From: Cranoglanis bouderius
Lineage: Eukaryota; Chordata; Actinopteri; Siluriformes; Cranoglanididae
Assembly: GCA_023630585.1 (NCBI GenBank)
Contig: CM042565.1
Span: 1,392,013-1,456,012, forward strand
DNA length: 64,000 nucleotides
Reading direction: 5' to 3'
Within the stretch, counting starts at the first letter, position 1, and each line of letters opens with the position of its first letter. The notes below the pieces were generated by a model, which had not been told where the DNA came from, searched no databases, and saw nothing but the letters and a program-made list of their open reading frames with translations. Of this stretch, positions 1 through 11,125 are shown piece by piece. The position numbers and the translations under genes were made by a program.

Positions 1-411
1 GATTAAAGGTGTGTGTGTGTGAGTGTGTGTTAGTGATTAAAGGTGTGTGTGTGTGTGTGTGTGTGTGTTAGTGATTAAAGGTGTGTGTGTGTGAGTGTGT
101 GTTAGTGATTAAAGGTGTGTGTGTGTGTGTGTGTGTGTGTGTTAGTGATTAAAGGTGTGTGTGTGTGAGTGTGTGTTAGTGATTAAAGGTGTGTGTGTGT
201 GTGTGTGTGTGTGTTAGTGATTAAAGGTGTGTGTGTGTGTGTGTGTGTGTGTTAGTGATTAAAGGTGTGTGTGTGTGAGTGTGTGTTAGTGATTAAAGGT
301 GTGTGTGTGTGTGTGTGTGTGTGTTAGTGATTAAAGGTGTGTGTGTGTGAGTGTGTGTTAGTGATTAAAGGTGTGTGTGTGTGTGTGTGTGTGTGTGTTA
401 GTGATTAAAGG
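1..411. repeat. Minisatellite, unit GATTAAAGG(TG)nTTAGT
   Basis: About eleven head-to-tail units, each made of GATTAAAGG, a run of TG of variable length (some interrupted by AGTG), and TTAGT. Unit length is about 34-45 bp because the TG run varies. The array lies in the intron between the alpha-1 and the unseen alpha-2 exon of the MHC class I gene and continues to the left edge. The flanking non-TG words are almost invariant, so the array looks young. Confidence 0.9.
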
Positions 412-426
412 TGTGTGTGTGTTTAC

Positions 427-699
427 CTGCAGTCTGATTAAAGCGCTGCATCACGTTAGACACACTGACTTTGAAGGTCTCCTGATGACCCTGATGATTC
501 TGTGTCTCACTGCTCCAGTAATCTTCTCCCTCATTCTTCTGTATCCACTCCGTCTTTGGGATCATTTTCCTGATGTTACTGTCGTAGTAATCAAACTCCT
601 CTCCATCCACCTGACCCACAGCAGTGAATTCTGGGAAATTTATTCCTGGTGTAACTCCAGTGTAGATGTACTGTAGAGAGTGTGTGACTGTAATAGTGT

Positions 700-750
<51 letters not shown>

Positions 751-1592
751 TGTGTTTACATTTTTAACCTCCACTTTATATTCTACACTCATAACAAACT
801 CTCACTGCTTCTATTCTTATATTTATTTATTATTATTACAGTCAAACTTATTTCTTATAAAAGATAAAAGCAGCACATCCCATATAAAAAGTCTCTCCTG
901 TGAAACATTAAACCCGAATAAAGAGATTAAAACTGGAATAAAACTTCCCACTTCATCTGTATTTCTTTCCTTCTTTTGATTTCCTGTACTACAGTTTGCC
1001 CTCCCTCATCCTACTGTGAGGACTAAACTCTGTCTGCAGTCACTCCTGCCCCGGAACCTCCTACCATCTGAAACAGCCCATTACAGGAGCAGTGAGGGGG
1101 AAAAGGGAAGAAAACGAGCCGCAGGAAGTCAGAAACAAAACTCAACTAAACACTTCCATCATCAAATGAGACAGAAATGACAGGAAAAGTCATGATATTA
1201 AAATGAGCAGATGGTTATGTGAGGATCGCCGAGATCAATATTTAAATCAGGAGTGACGTCACGCGCGCGTAAATTACCCTCGCGTTAGCACCACAAGCTA
1301 ATGATCATCTATTTATTAATAATAATAATAATAATAACAATAATAATAATAATACACAGCGTATTCTTTTTACAGACTAACAGATTTTTAAATGTATTTA
1401 TCATTTTTATTATTTATTTATTGTAACTTTGTCAGATCTCCCCTTATCACAGCCTGAGCGTTAAACTTTAATATTAGAGAGTAAATAAATATAATAAAGA
1501 CAGTAAACATTACAGAACTCACCTGCTGATGAAAGATGAAGAGAAAATGTGAGGAAAATCAGAGCTTTCATAACTGCACTGCCGCGCGCCAT
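427..1592 (-). CDS. MHC class I alpha chain, partial (leader and alpha-1 exons)
   Basis: Classical-type MHC class I heavy chain, which presents peptides at the cell surface with beta-2-microglobulin. Two coding exons are visible. The leader exon (1592 down to 1523) starts at an ATG at 1592-1590 and encodes MARGSAVMKALIFLTFSLHL then SSA, a typical signal peptide; an internal in-frame ATG at 1571 would also give a usable signal. The alpha-1 exon (687 down to 427, 261 bp, 87 codons) follows an acceptor at 688-689. It encodes the teleost alpha-1 motifs THSLQYIYTG, PGINFPEFTAVG and YDSNIRKMIPKTEWIQ, and ends in NQT, the conserved N-glycosylation site before the alpha-2 domain. Phases agree (1 to 1). 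Alpha-2, alpha-3 and the membrane anchor lie beyond position 1, so functionality cannot be judged. The motifs are from family knowledge; assignment to the fish U lineage is inference. No frameshift or stop is seen in the two exons. Confidence 0.9.
700..748. repeat. (CA)n microsatellite in MHC class I intron 1
   Basis: Near-perfect CA run directly upstream, in minus-strand sense, of the alpha-1 exon acceptor. Confidence 0.95.
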
Positions 1593-1780
1593 CTCTCAGT
1601 CTAATCTCTCAGTCTAATCTCTCATCCAATACAACACTAAACTAACACACAATAATAATCATTTACTGATCCGATCTGCTACTTTAACTCGGTTTTACTC
1701 GGTTCAGTGAGAGAAAGTTACAGATGCTCCTGCTGCTGCTGTGTTTCCCCGGACTGTCTCTCCTCTGACCGGGAGGAGGA

Positions 1781-1854
1781 GTATTTATAACAGCGCTCTG
1801 ACCAATCAGAACTCTGAGTGAGGACCAATCAGAATTCAGGATTCGGTCGCGTCA
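1781..1854 (-). promoter_or_regulatory. MHC class I promoter with TATA box and X2/Y-box-like module
   Basis: Read on the minus strand toward the leader exon, there is a TGACGCG motif (1854-1848), then CTGATTGGT (second inverted CCAAT, forward CCAAT at 1825-1829), another CTGATTGGT (forward CCAAT at 1802-1806), and TTATAAATAC as a TATA box (1790-1781). The predicted start site is roughly 1750-1760. TGACGC followed by CTGATTGG is the X2/Y part of the S-X-Y module bound by RFX/CREB/NF-Y with NLRC5/CIITA in known MHC promoters. The motifs are seen; the factor binding is inferred. Confidence 0.6.
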
Positions 1855-2266
1855 CCAGTTTCTGAGGAGAACTGAGCAGTGCAGGATTATTCTGAAAGTA
1901 AAAGCAGGAGATGATGGAGGAGGAAAGAGTTTATGATCAGGACTCTTTATATTTTCATCTGTGTCAAATAAAAATAAGTTTAAAATACATATTATTGTTT
2001 TTTTATATATTATTTCAAATATTGAATTGAACAATAATTTATTTTACTTACAAAAGAATGTAGTTTGTTTACATTGTCCTGAGTTAAATAAACCTACTTT
2101 AATAATAAATGATATAAAATCACACTAATATTACTTTTATATAACTGTTAAACTCAGTTAATAATAATTCAGTTTAAATATAAACTCTTATTCCTCTGTG
2201 TTGTGACACTACAGTACAGTATATAGTATATAATCATGTTAATAAAGCTTGAGCTGTAAAATGGCT

Positions 2267-2298
<32 letters not shown>

Positions 2299-3149
2299 TG
2301 TGTGTGTGTGTGTGTGTGTGGACTTGTTCACTACTCCGCTGTTAATAAACACCTCTTCTGTGTTCTCCATCATTAACACAGAGCTCAGAAAGACCTTCAG
2401 AAGTCGGTGTTAATGTTGATGTTGAGGATCAGATATGAAGATGAAAATGATTCTGAGTGGAGACGCTTCAGACTGACTCCTGTTTCTGTCACGATGAAAA
2501 CAACACCTCTATTTTACTGCATGAACTCATCACCAACCTTATTTTATTTCTAAACCTTTTGTAGCTTTCTTCAAGTTTAATTAGAAACATTTCCATAAAT
2601 CATTTTTAATGAGCACCAGTGAAAGCTGTAAACACTTTGAACTGACTGAATTTATGCTTCATTAATTAACTCAGTAATAAAATGTGGCCTCCCATGTTGA
2701 TGAAGGTCATAATAACAGACCAACACATTCTGTCTAAACTAATAACACACAACAACTGTATTTCTTCTTCTCAATACAAAATGAATCGTTGAAACATGAA
2801 CAGAGTAGGTATAAAAAAGTATGTCAAAAAAAGTTTAACTTTTCATCATGAAAACAAGACGCTGCACATCAACACCAAAACTCCGCCCCGAGTGTGAAGC
2901 ATGGTGGCAACAAAATAAACACAAAGACACAACAAACATCCCCATATGTCTAATCATATTTATAACCTATACTGAGAGGGTGATTACAGAGTTGTAATAA
3001 TCTATTATTTCACTATTATTACGTGTTAATTTGGTTCATTAAACACCTGTTCAGCATCCAGCTCCTGGCTAATTTACATAAATTACAGAAATCTGAGTCT
3101 CTGTAGATCTGAATAAAGTGGGTAAGAGAACATGTTAAATTCCCCTAAA

Positions 3150-3977
3150 GTTTATAGAGTTTATAATCTAAACTGTGATTTAGTGACTATAGAGCTGAAC
3201 TGGGTTGGAGATACAGTGTGTTGTTATTAAAACACAGAGCTTTCCATGAAATAAACTAATATTCAGTAAATAAAATGGACGTGTTGTAAGATGTTTTATA
3301 ATGGCTTTAAAAACAAAGTGAATTTCCAGGAAGTTTTGGAAAAATCAGTTAACTGGGTATTAAAATCGGTCCTTTATATAAACTTGACTTGTGACACAGA
3401 GTTATATTTCTACAGAAGAAATAAAACCAGTGTGTGTTATAGACTCTGACAGATAAACACTCATACACTACACACACCTCATGCAGTTCACAGGGTGTGT
3501 GTTTTCTCTCGTAGCCGTGTTCTCTCTCTGCCTATAGCAGCACACAATAACACACTGCCTCATCAGTTACTAGGACGAAACAACAGGAGCAGGTTAGTAA
3601 CTGAACTGAAAGTGTTTTAGTGACGGGGAAAGCCCGGGGTGTTTCAGCTGCCTGCTGTTTATTCTGAGTTTTCTCTTAGAATTTACCTTCATTTATTTCT
3701 TATACAACACTGAGACGCCTCATCTGACACTTATAGAGCTTTAACCATTACAGATGATTTGGGAAACATTTATAAGTTCCATTCCTGCGATAAACTCGGC
3801 CTAAGCAGCTGCACTCAGAGACGGAGAGATTGTTGGAGCCGTTTTAGTTTTTCTCTGGTGAATAAAATGAAAGAAACTGATGAAGTGAAGTGAAGCTTCA
3901 GATGAGGACATGAAGATGATTCTGCTGAATAGAGACGCTTCAGACTGACTCCTGTTTGTGTTTCACACACACACACA

Positions 3978-4054
<77 letters not shown>

Positions 4055-4164
4055 ATATTATTCCAATATTTACTGGAGATGAGTGAATGTTTATCAGTCT
4101 TATAAAATACAATAGTTCAGTACAAGGTTTGTAGACTTTTTGTGACGGAAAGTCCTGCCAAACC

Positions 4165-4258
<94 letters not shown>

Positions 4259-4300
4259 GTGTGGAAAATCCCTTAAATACAGAAATGTGTTTATGATTGA
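3150..4300. repeat. Segmental repeat copy A
   Basis: It matches copies B and C in collinear blocks: a GTTGGAGATACAG block (about 3210), a TAGCAGCACACAATAACACA block (about 3535), CATCAGTTACTAGG followed by GAGCAGGTTAGT (about 3562-3600), a block around GTTGGAGCCG and GACGCTTCAGACTGACTCC (about 3832-3952), a CA microsatellite, and GGAAAATCCCTTAAATACAG (about 4263). Alignments were made by eye, so the edges are approximate. Confidence 0.5.
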
Positions 4301-4923
4301 TATGATACTGAGCTGCTGTTTCTACTGAACCACCAACACACCTCACATCAACTACACCTCTATAACACTCTCATTATATTCATACACCAACTCATTCATA
4401 TAATTAATCATTAATACATGTTTACAATGTGTTAACGGATAATAATTTAGGAATTATTTTATTAAATGGATCGTTACTCTTTTTTTTGCTATACAATCAC
4501 TGAAAAACAAGAAAATTAACAATTATATACAAAATATTAACTATAAAAGAAATGAATTAAATTTAAATGCTTACATAAATCACGTCCAGGCCATCAGATC
4601 ATTTATGTTTAGCTACTGTAACTCTGTAAAGACATCACTTAACTTAATATATATTGATTAGTGATTGACAGTGTAGGGTGATAATTATATATTTACATAA
4701 TTATACAGTTGTTGGGAAGAAATAAATGGAAAATAATGATTTATAAAGAACAAAATGCAGGTTTTCTTGTATTAACAAGCTCTAGTTTTCTAATTAAAGG
4801 TAAATAAAAGTGTGGGTTAATAAAGATCTCCTTTAATTCAGCTTTATTTCAGTCCAGCTCGTGTTGGTGAAGGTGAAACAAACCGAGTTCAGGCGACTCG
4901 GGCGTCAGATCAGGACATGAACG

Positions 4924-4997
<74 letters not shown>

Positions 4998-5929
4998 CGT
5001 AATGAACAAATTCAACTTTAAGCTATGAGTTCAGTGTGTTATACATTTCTGTAGGTAAATTTAGTACAAATCTTCCTGTTGTGTTTTATTCTACAGTATT
5101 TACACCATTTGGAGCAGGTCGATTTTACAGCTTTAACTTTTTAACAATTATATTTTATGCCTCAAGATTAATTTTAGTTAAATGAATGACACATGCAAAG
5201 ATTTTGCCGAGTCTTTTTCACAAGTTGAGTTGGTTCCATGTTAACATTCGCTATACAGTTCAGGTGTGTTAATGACATGACCAGGTAACATACCAGTGAC
5301 ATCACTCAGCGCCAGGCAGAAACAAAGAGTGGAGGTTGATTTAAACATTAAAGAAGAGTGGCAGGAGAGGGAAAGCTCGGATTTCTGTACTAATGAGTGT
5401 TAAATAATTAAAAATAATAATAATAATATTTTATACAATGATATTCAAATGTCTGTTAACAAACGTATTTAAAAATGATTCTGTGAGAGAGAGCGTGGTG
5501 TGTTTTAGGAATCTTCTCTATTCTTCATGAGAATGATCTGCTTATTATACAGTAAGATGTTGACGTGTAGACTTTAGACCAGACAGTATGAACGTAAGTA
5601 AAGGGGCTGGAACTATTCTGCTGAAAAGTTACACATTTACATTCATTTATATGGAATAAGCTTTTATAAAAAGTGAGCACCAGATTGGTGATGCCAGGAT
5701 TTAACTCACAACCAAAGCCTAAACCACTGAACCATCACGGCCTTGAGTGATATATGTATATATATATATTACATATACAGTATTTACACTGGATGAGTTT
5801 GGGATGAGATTATTACAGTTTACATTATAATTATAATTATGTTATTGCATTTCCTAAACAACAACAACAACAACAAAAACCATCACATATACACACATCT
5901 CCGACATCACTACATTACAGACCCAGTGG

Positions 5930-7080
5930 TGATGTTTATAATCCAAACCATGATATTGATGATTTAACACAGAATCGATCCGAAACATGTTGGAGATACG
6001 ATGGCTTCCAGTAGATACCTATAACTTCACATGCTGCAAACATATTTACCTCAGATCACTGTTTCTGAGCTTTAGTGTTTCAAATAAGTCGGTGAAAAAA
6101 GTGAAACAATGCTGGTGTGATAGCGAGATAACAAATTACATAACGTAAACAGAGTTCATTTAATTTCACAGCAGATTTTATCCATGACAACTGGATCTAA
6201 GTTGAGTCCGTTAAACTATTAACACTAGTTTTTAGTAAATCAGAGTAGAATATAATTCCTGCTTTATACATTATTTAAGTTGTTTAACACATATTCATCA
6301 AACACATTTATATAGACACTACAGTCAGTGTGTGTTGAGTTCAGAGGGCGTGTCTCTCTCTCTCTCTCTCTCTCTGTACCTATAGCAGTACAGGACAACA
6401 CACTGCATCATGAGTTACCAGGAAACATGGAAACAGATAAGTTCCTAATGTGAAAGAATGTTAGTGATGAAGAAAAACTGGCCTCATTCAAGTCGCCTCT
6501 TGTTTGTTTTTAATTTTCTGACCTTCTGCGTTTGTGTTTATCCCTCACAGAGCCAGGATCATTCAGCAGTCTGAGATCTGTTTCTGTTCCTCAAATGAAG
6601 CAGTGATGTGAGGCCTGATGACCCCGTCATATTTACATACAGAGACGGGACAGGATTTATAAATGAAACTGTGATTTAGTCACATGACACAGTATACAGC
6701 TGAATGAAGAGACTGGAAATATGTTGGCGGTTTTATACATACAGTAGAACTTCAACGAAAGAGTCATTATTTACTGAGATAAGTGTTTCAGCTCTAAAGC
6801 CTCAGACGTCTGAGAGAAGTTCAATGTAGAATTTCATTTTCAGTTTATAATAATGAAGTAAATGAAACAGACTGAGTGATGATGAGGGGAATTTATGGTA
6901 TTGAAGGTGATAACATTCTTAATTTAGATGAAAATGCCGTGCAGCAGGAGGAACCTGTACTGCAGGAAGTGATTGCTGGAGCTGGTTGTTGTTTTTTGCT
7001 GGCGATAAACTGAAAGTAACCGATGAAGCAGTGGGTCAGACGAGGACACGATAACATGGATGTTACTTTAGCACTGTGTG
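5930..7080. repeat. Segmental repeat copy B
   Basis: This copy carries the same collinear blocks as copy A about 2.8 kb further on: GTTGGAGATACGATGG (about 5988), a CT run and TAGCAGTACAGGACAACACA (about 6382), CATGAGTTACCAGG (about 6409), and GCTGGAGCTGG followed by a CGATGAAGCAG-type block (about 6977-7050). It is the most diverged of the three and lacks the CA tract. No intact coding frame spans it. Confidence 0.45.
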
Positions 7081-8120
7081 AGTGTTATAAAGCCATCAGG
7101 AGGGGTTAATATTTAAACTTTTGATCTGAGTTACAATGACCAGTGAAGCAAATAAACATATTTTTGTATTGTGCGATGTTGTGTAGTAATTATATATAAG
7201 GAAAATGTACAGCTTTTAAAATGTACAGAAATGAAAAGTCAAAACAAAGATTTCTAAAAAGTAAGAATTCAGTCAGTATGTATTTTATTTTGAATCAAAG
7301 CTGAAGGAAAGTACAAGTCATTCATTCTCAACTTTAAACACAACAAGACTCCATTATAACCCACCTCTATATAGAAAGACAATGTTGTGTTAAAATGCAC
7401 TTTATTGTGGTTAAATAAAACTGTAGGATATAGGAGGGATGTGTGGGGGTTTAAATAAGGGCACACAGAATAATGAACCGATTCGGCTCCAAGCAAAACC
7501 CTTCATTTTTTATACACTATATATACCCTGAATATAAAAACATTAATGTAAACAAAGCCGGTATAAATCTGTCTGTCATATTTTATTATTTGTGCACCTT
7601 TAGTATAGCTTTGTTAGGCTTATTGGCATGTACAGTGTGTTTTACTGGAGTGTTTGACTAGTGGACACTGAAACAAAATGAATCAAACTATTCCAAGTAT
7701 CATTTAGTGTAAATCAGAAAAGATCAGAATTGCAGGTATGTCATTTTCTGAGGTATTTCAACACTTTGTCATCAGTATTTATACAGAAATACTGTGTGTG
7801 TGTGTGTGTTTGTGTGATACACTCTAAAAAAACTCTCTTCAAAGAAATCACCTGCTCAGTTTGGAGGGTGTGTCCTCATGGCCTGTTGTTATGGCCTGTC
7901 CCCGAACTCCCAATAGCAGCACAGAATCAGGAAGTAAAAAAAACTGCGTCATCAGTTACTAGGGAGAAACTGCAAGAGCAGGTGAGGACTGAAAGTGCTG
8001 TAATGATGAAGTCATTGGACCTGTGGTCTATTTCATTTGAATGTTCATTTATTTGGGTTTCCCAATAATAATTTCTCACTCAGCAACAGAGAGATACTTA
8101 TAAAAACATCTTATACCAGG

Positions 8121-8123
<3 letters not shown>

Positions 8124-8159
<36 letters not shown>
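8124..8159. repeat. (GA)n microsatellite
   Basis: Perfect GA run of about 36 bp just before the minisatellite. Confidence 0.95.
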
Positions 8160-8161
<2 letters not shown>

Positions 8162-8284
8162 ATGAAGCTTCACTAATCAGAATTGTTTGATCTCCATGAA
8201 AATAATCTGAAAGCTGCAGTTTCAGTTCTTTAAAAGTGTCAGCGTCCCACAACTGCGTCACTGCAACACTCAGCTGAGTAAACA

Positions 8285-10086
8285 CTTTACACACATCTCC
8301 TACACCACTACACAACTCTCCTACACCACTACACAACTCTCCTACACCACTACACAACTCTCCTACACCACTACACACATCTCCTACACCACTACACAAC
8401 TCTCCTACACCACTACACACACCTCCTACACCACTACACACACATCTCCTGCACCACTACACAACTCTCCTACACCACTACACACACATCTCCTACACCA
8501 CTACACAACTCTCCTACACCACTACACACACCTCCTACACCACTACACACACATCTCCTACACCACTACACAACTCTCCTACACCACTACACACACCTCC
8601 TACACCACTACACACACCTCCTACACCACTACACACACATCTCCTACACCACTACACAACTCTCCTACACCACTACACACACCTCCTACACCACTACACA
8701 CACATCTCCTACACCACTACACAACTCTCCTACACCACTACACACACCTCCTACACCACTACACACACATCTCCTACACCACTACACAACTCTCCTACAC
8801 CACTACACACACCTCCTACACCACTACACACACATCTCCTACACCACTACACACACCTCCTACACCACTACACACACATCTCCTACACCACTACACAACT
8901 CTCCTACACCACTACACACACCTCCTACACCACTACACACACATCTCCTACACCACTACACAACTCTCCTACACCACTACACACACCTCCTACACCACTA
9001 CACACACATCTCCTACACCACTACACAACTCTCCTACACCACTACACACACCTCCTACACCACTACACAACTCTCCTACACCACTACACAACTCTCCTAC
9101 ACCACTACACAACTCTCCTACACCACTACACACATCTCCTACACCACTACACAACTCTCCTATACCACTACACACATCTCCTACACCACTACACACATCT
9201 CCTACACTACTACACACATCTCCTACACCACTACACACATCTCCTACACCACTACACAACTCTCCTACACCACTACACAACTCTCCTACACCGCTACACA
9301 CACCTCCTACACCACTACACACACATCTCCTACACCACTACACACACCTCCTACACCACTACACACACATCTCCTACACCACTACACAACTCTCCTACAC
9401 CACTACACACACCTCCTACACCACTACACACACATCTCCTACACCACTACACACACCTCCTACACCACTACACACACATCTCCTACACCACTACACAACT
9501 CTCCTACACCACTACACACACCTCCTACACCACTACACACACATCTCCTACACCACTACACAACTCTCCTACACCACTACACACACCTCCTACACCACTA
9601 CACACACATCTCCTACACCACTACACAACTCTCCTACACCACTACACACATCTCCTACACCACTACACACATCTCCTACACCACTACACACATCTCCTAC
9701 ACCACTACACAACTCTCCTACATCACTACACACATCTCCTACACCACTACACACATCTCCTACACCACTACACAACTCTCCTACACCACTACTCAACTCT
9801 CCTACATCACTACACACATCTCCTCCACCACTACACAACTCTCCTACACCCCTACACACACCTCCTCCACCACTACACAACTCTCCTATACCACTACACA
9901 CATCTCCTACACCACTACACACATCTCCTACACTACTACACACATCTCCTACACCACTACACACATCTCCTACACCACTACACACACCTCCTACACCACT
10001 ACACACATCTCCTACACCACTACACAACTCTCCTACACCACTACACACATCTCCTACACCACTACACACATCTCCTACACCACTAC
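8285..10086. repeat. Large minisatellite, CTCCTACACCACTACACA family, with 65-bp higher-order unit
   Basis: About 85 tandem monomers of 19-23 bp built on CTCCTACACCACTACACA, ending in AACT, CACAC or CACACAT. Between about 8440 and 9020 the three monomer types repeat in a fixed order with an exact 65-bp period (for example the CAT joints at 8638, 8703 and 8768). Other stretches (9060-9290 and 9640-10086) are runs of single monomer types. On the minus strand it is open as a (CSGVGEL/CSGVGDV)n frame. This is a by-product of the repeat, with no start context, splice sites or homology. Not coding, in my judgement. Confidence 0.93.
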
Positions 10087-10373
10087 ATATGACTCCTAAT
10101 GTATGATTATTTTATAGACTACTTTTACACAGGAGGCATGTTGATTGTCCACACATACACAGTTATTCAATTTTCCCTGAAATGACTAAGACACAGTTGG
10201 GATGTTCAGCTGATAGAGTAGTCAGGGCCTTGAACAACTTGTTTGTTGGAGCTGCTTTTGTTTTTGCTGAAAATTAAAGTGTGTGCAAACAAACGAGGAC
10301 ATGATTATTGCGCTGAAGTGCGACGCTTCAAACTGACTCAAACCGACTGTTTGACTGTTTGATACAGTAAGAG

Positions 10374-10375
<2 letters not shown>

Positions 10376-10442
<67 letters not shown>
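10376..10442. repeat. (CA)n microsatellite
   Basis: Near-perfect CA run of about 66 bp inside the right part of segmental repeat copy C. Confidence 0.95.
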
Positions 10443-10444
<2 letters not shown>

Positions 10445-10659
10445 TTGGCAAGCCTGTGAGGCAGCCAGCCTGGAAAATCCCTTAAGTTCCAGAAATACAC
10501 TATCACTTTCGATACATTAAGATGATAAAGCCCTCCATCTGCTGGTACGCTGTGTTACTGCACTCACACTCACACACCACCATTACAGTTTTTGATCATT
10601 GCGAACACACAATTTCTGAAACTATGGCTCTTTGTCTTTAAACTCTACACACAAAACCC

Positions 10660-10660
<1 letters not shown>

Positions 10661-10716
<56 letters not shown>
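10661..10716. repeat. (CA)n microsatellite
   Basis: Perfect CA run of about 56 bp, 5' of the IS630-like element remnant. Confidence 0.95.
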
Positions 10717-10717
<1 letters not shown>

Positions 10718-11125
10718 CATGCAAAACCTTATACATATCTAGCAAAAGCTAACACTTCATTCAAAACTATTTGAACTCTTCTCAAAATGGATTTTTGCAT
10801 CATAACATTACACACAAACCATCGAATGATGAGCCAAATACACACCAACTACACACAGATGTGACAAATGTAAAACACACATCTTGTGTCTCTTGTGTTC
10901 AGTGTGCAGTTTAGTGCACAGCAGTTTGTCACAGCACTCACACGTACATGTACATACACAAATACTACATAAACAGTGTGTAAGCATATTCACTATATAT
11001 TTACACTAGAAGCAGAAATGTAAGGTGGGGGGAATTTATTCCTTTTTCAGAACATTGTATTTTTACTGTATTCCACTTCAAGATGAAACAAATACATTTG
11101 ATGACACTGTGAACAAATAGGTTTG

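Larger units (their letters stand above)
1860..8120. other. AT-rich intergenic region with diverged segmental repeats
   Basis: No convincing exon was found here. Short open frames have no recognisable protein similarity and several are CA/GT repeat translations. The region holds microsatellites (GT-rich 2268-2318; CA 3964-4051; compound GT then GA 4168-4255; CA 4924-4994; CT 6354-6375) and three diverged copies of a segment whose core contains TAGCAGCAC and CATCAGTTACTAGG. The copies are at about 3150-4300, 5930-7080 and 7850-8060. The third seems to continue at 10.23-10.52 kb after the minisatellite. Confidence 0.6.
7850..10520. repeat. Segmental repeat copy C, apparently split by the 8.3-10.1 kb minisatellite
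   Basis: The left part (7868-8010) has AATAGCAGCACAGAATCAGG, CATCAGTTACTAGGG and GAGCAGGTGAGG, close to copy A. The right part (about 10237-10500) has GTTGGAGCTGC, GACGCTTCAAACTGACTC, a CA tract and GGAAAATCCCTTAAGTTCCAG, matching the right part of copy A. The 1.8-kb minisatellite lies between them. The split is inferred from block order. Confidence 0.4.

Noticed and set aside
8160..10069. Cysteine/glycine repeat proteins (CSGVGELCSGVGDV)n on the minus strand
   Set aside because: The frame is a direct translation of the 65-bp-period minisatellite. Similar frames appear in several pieces with no promoter, splice sites or non-repeat domain.
8285..10086. CRISPR-like array
   Set aside because: Repeats are contiguous without unique spacers, and the window is vertebrate nuclear DNA.
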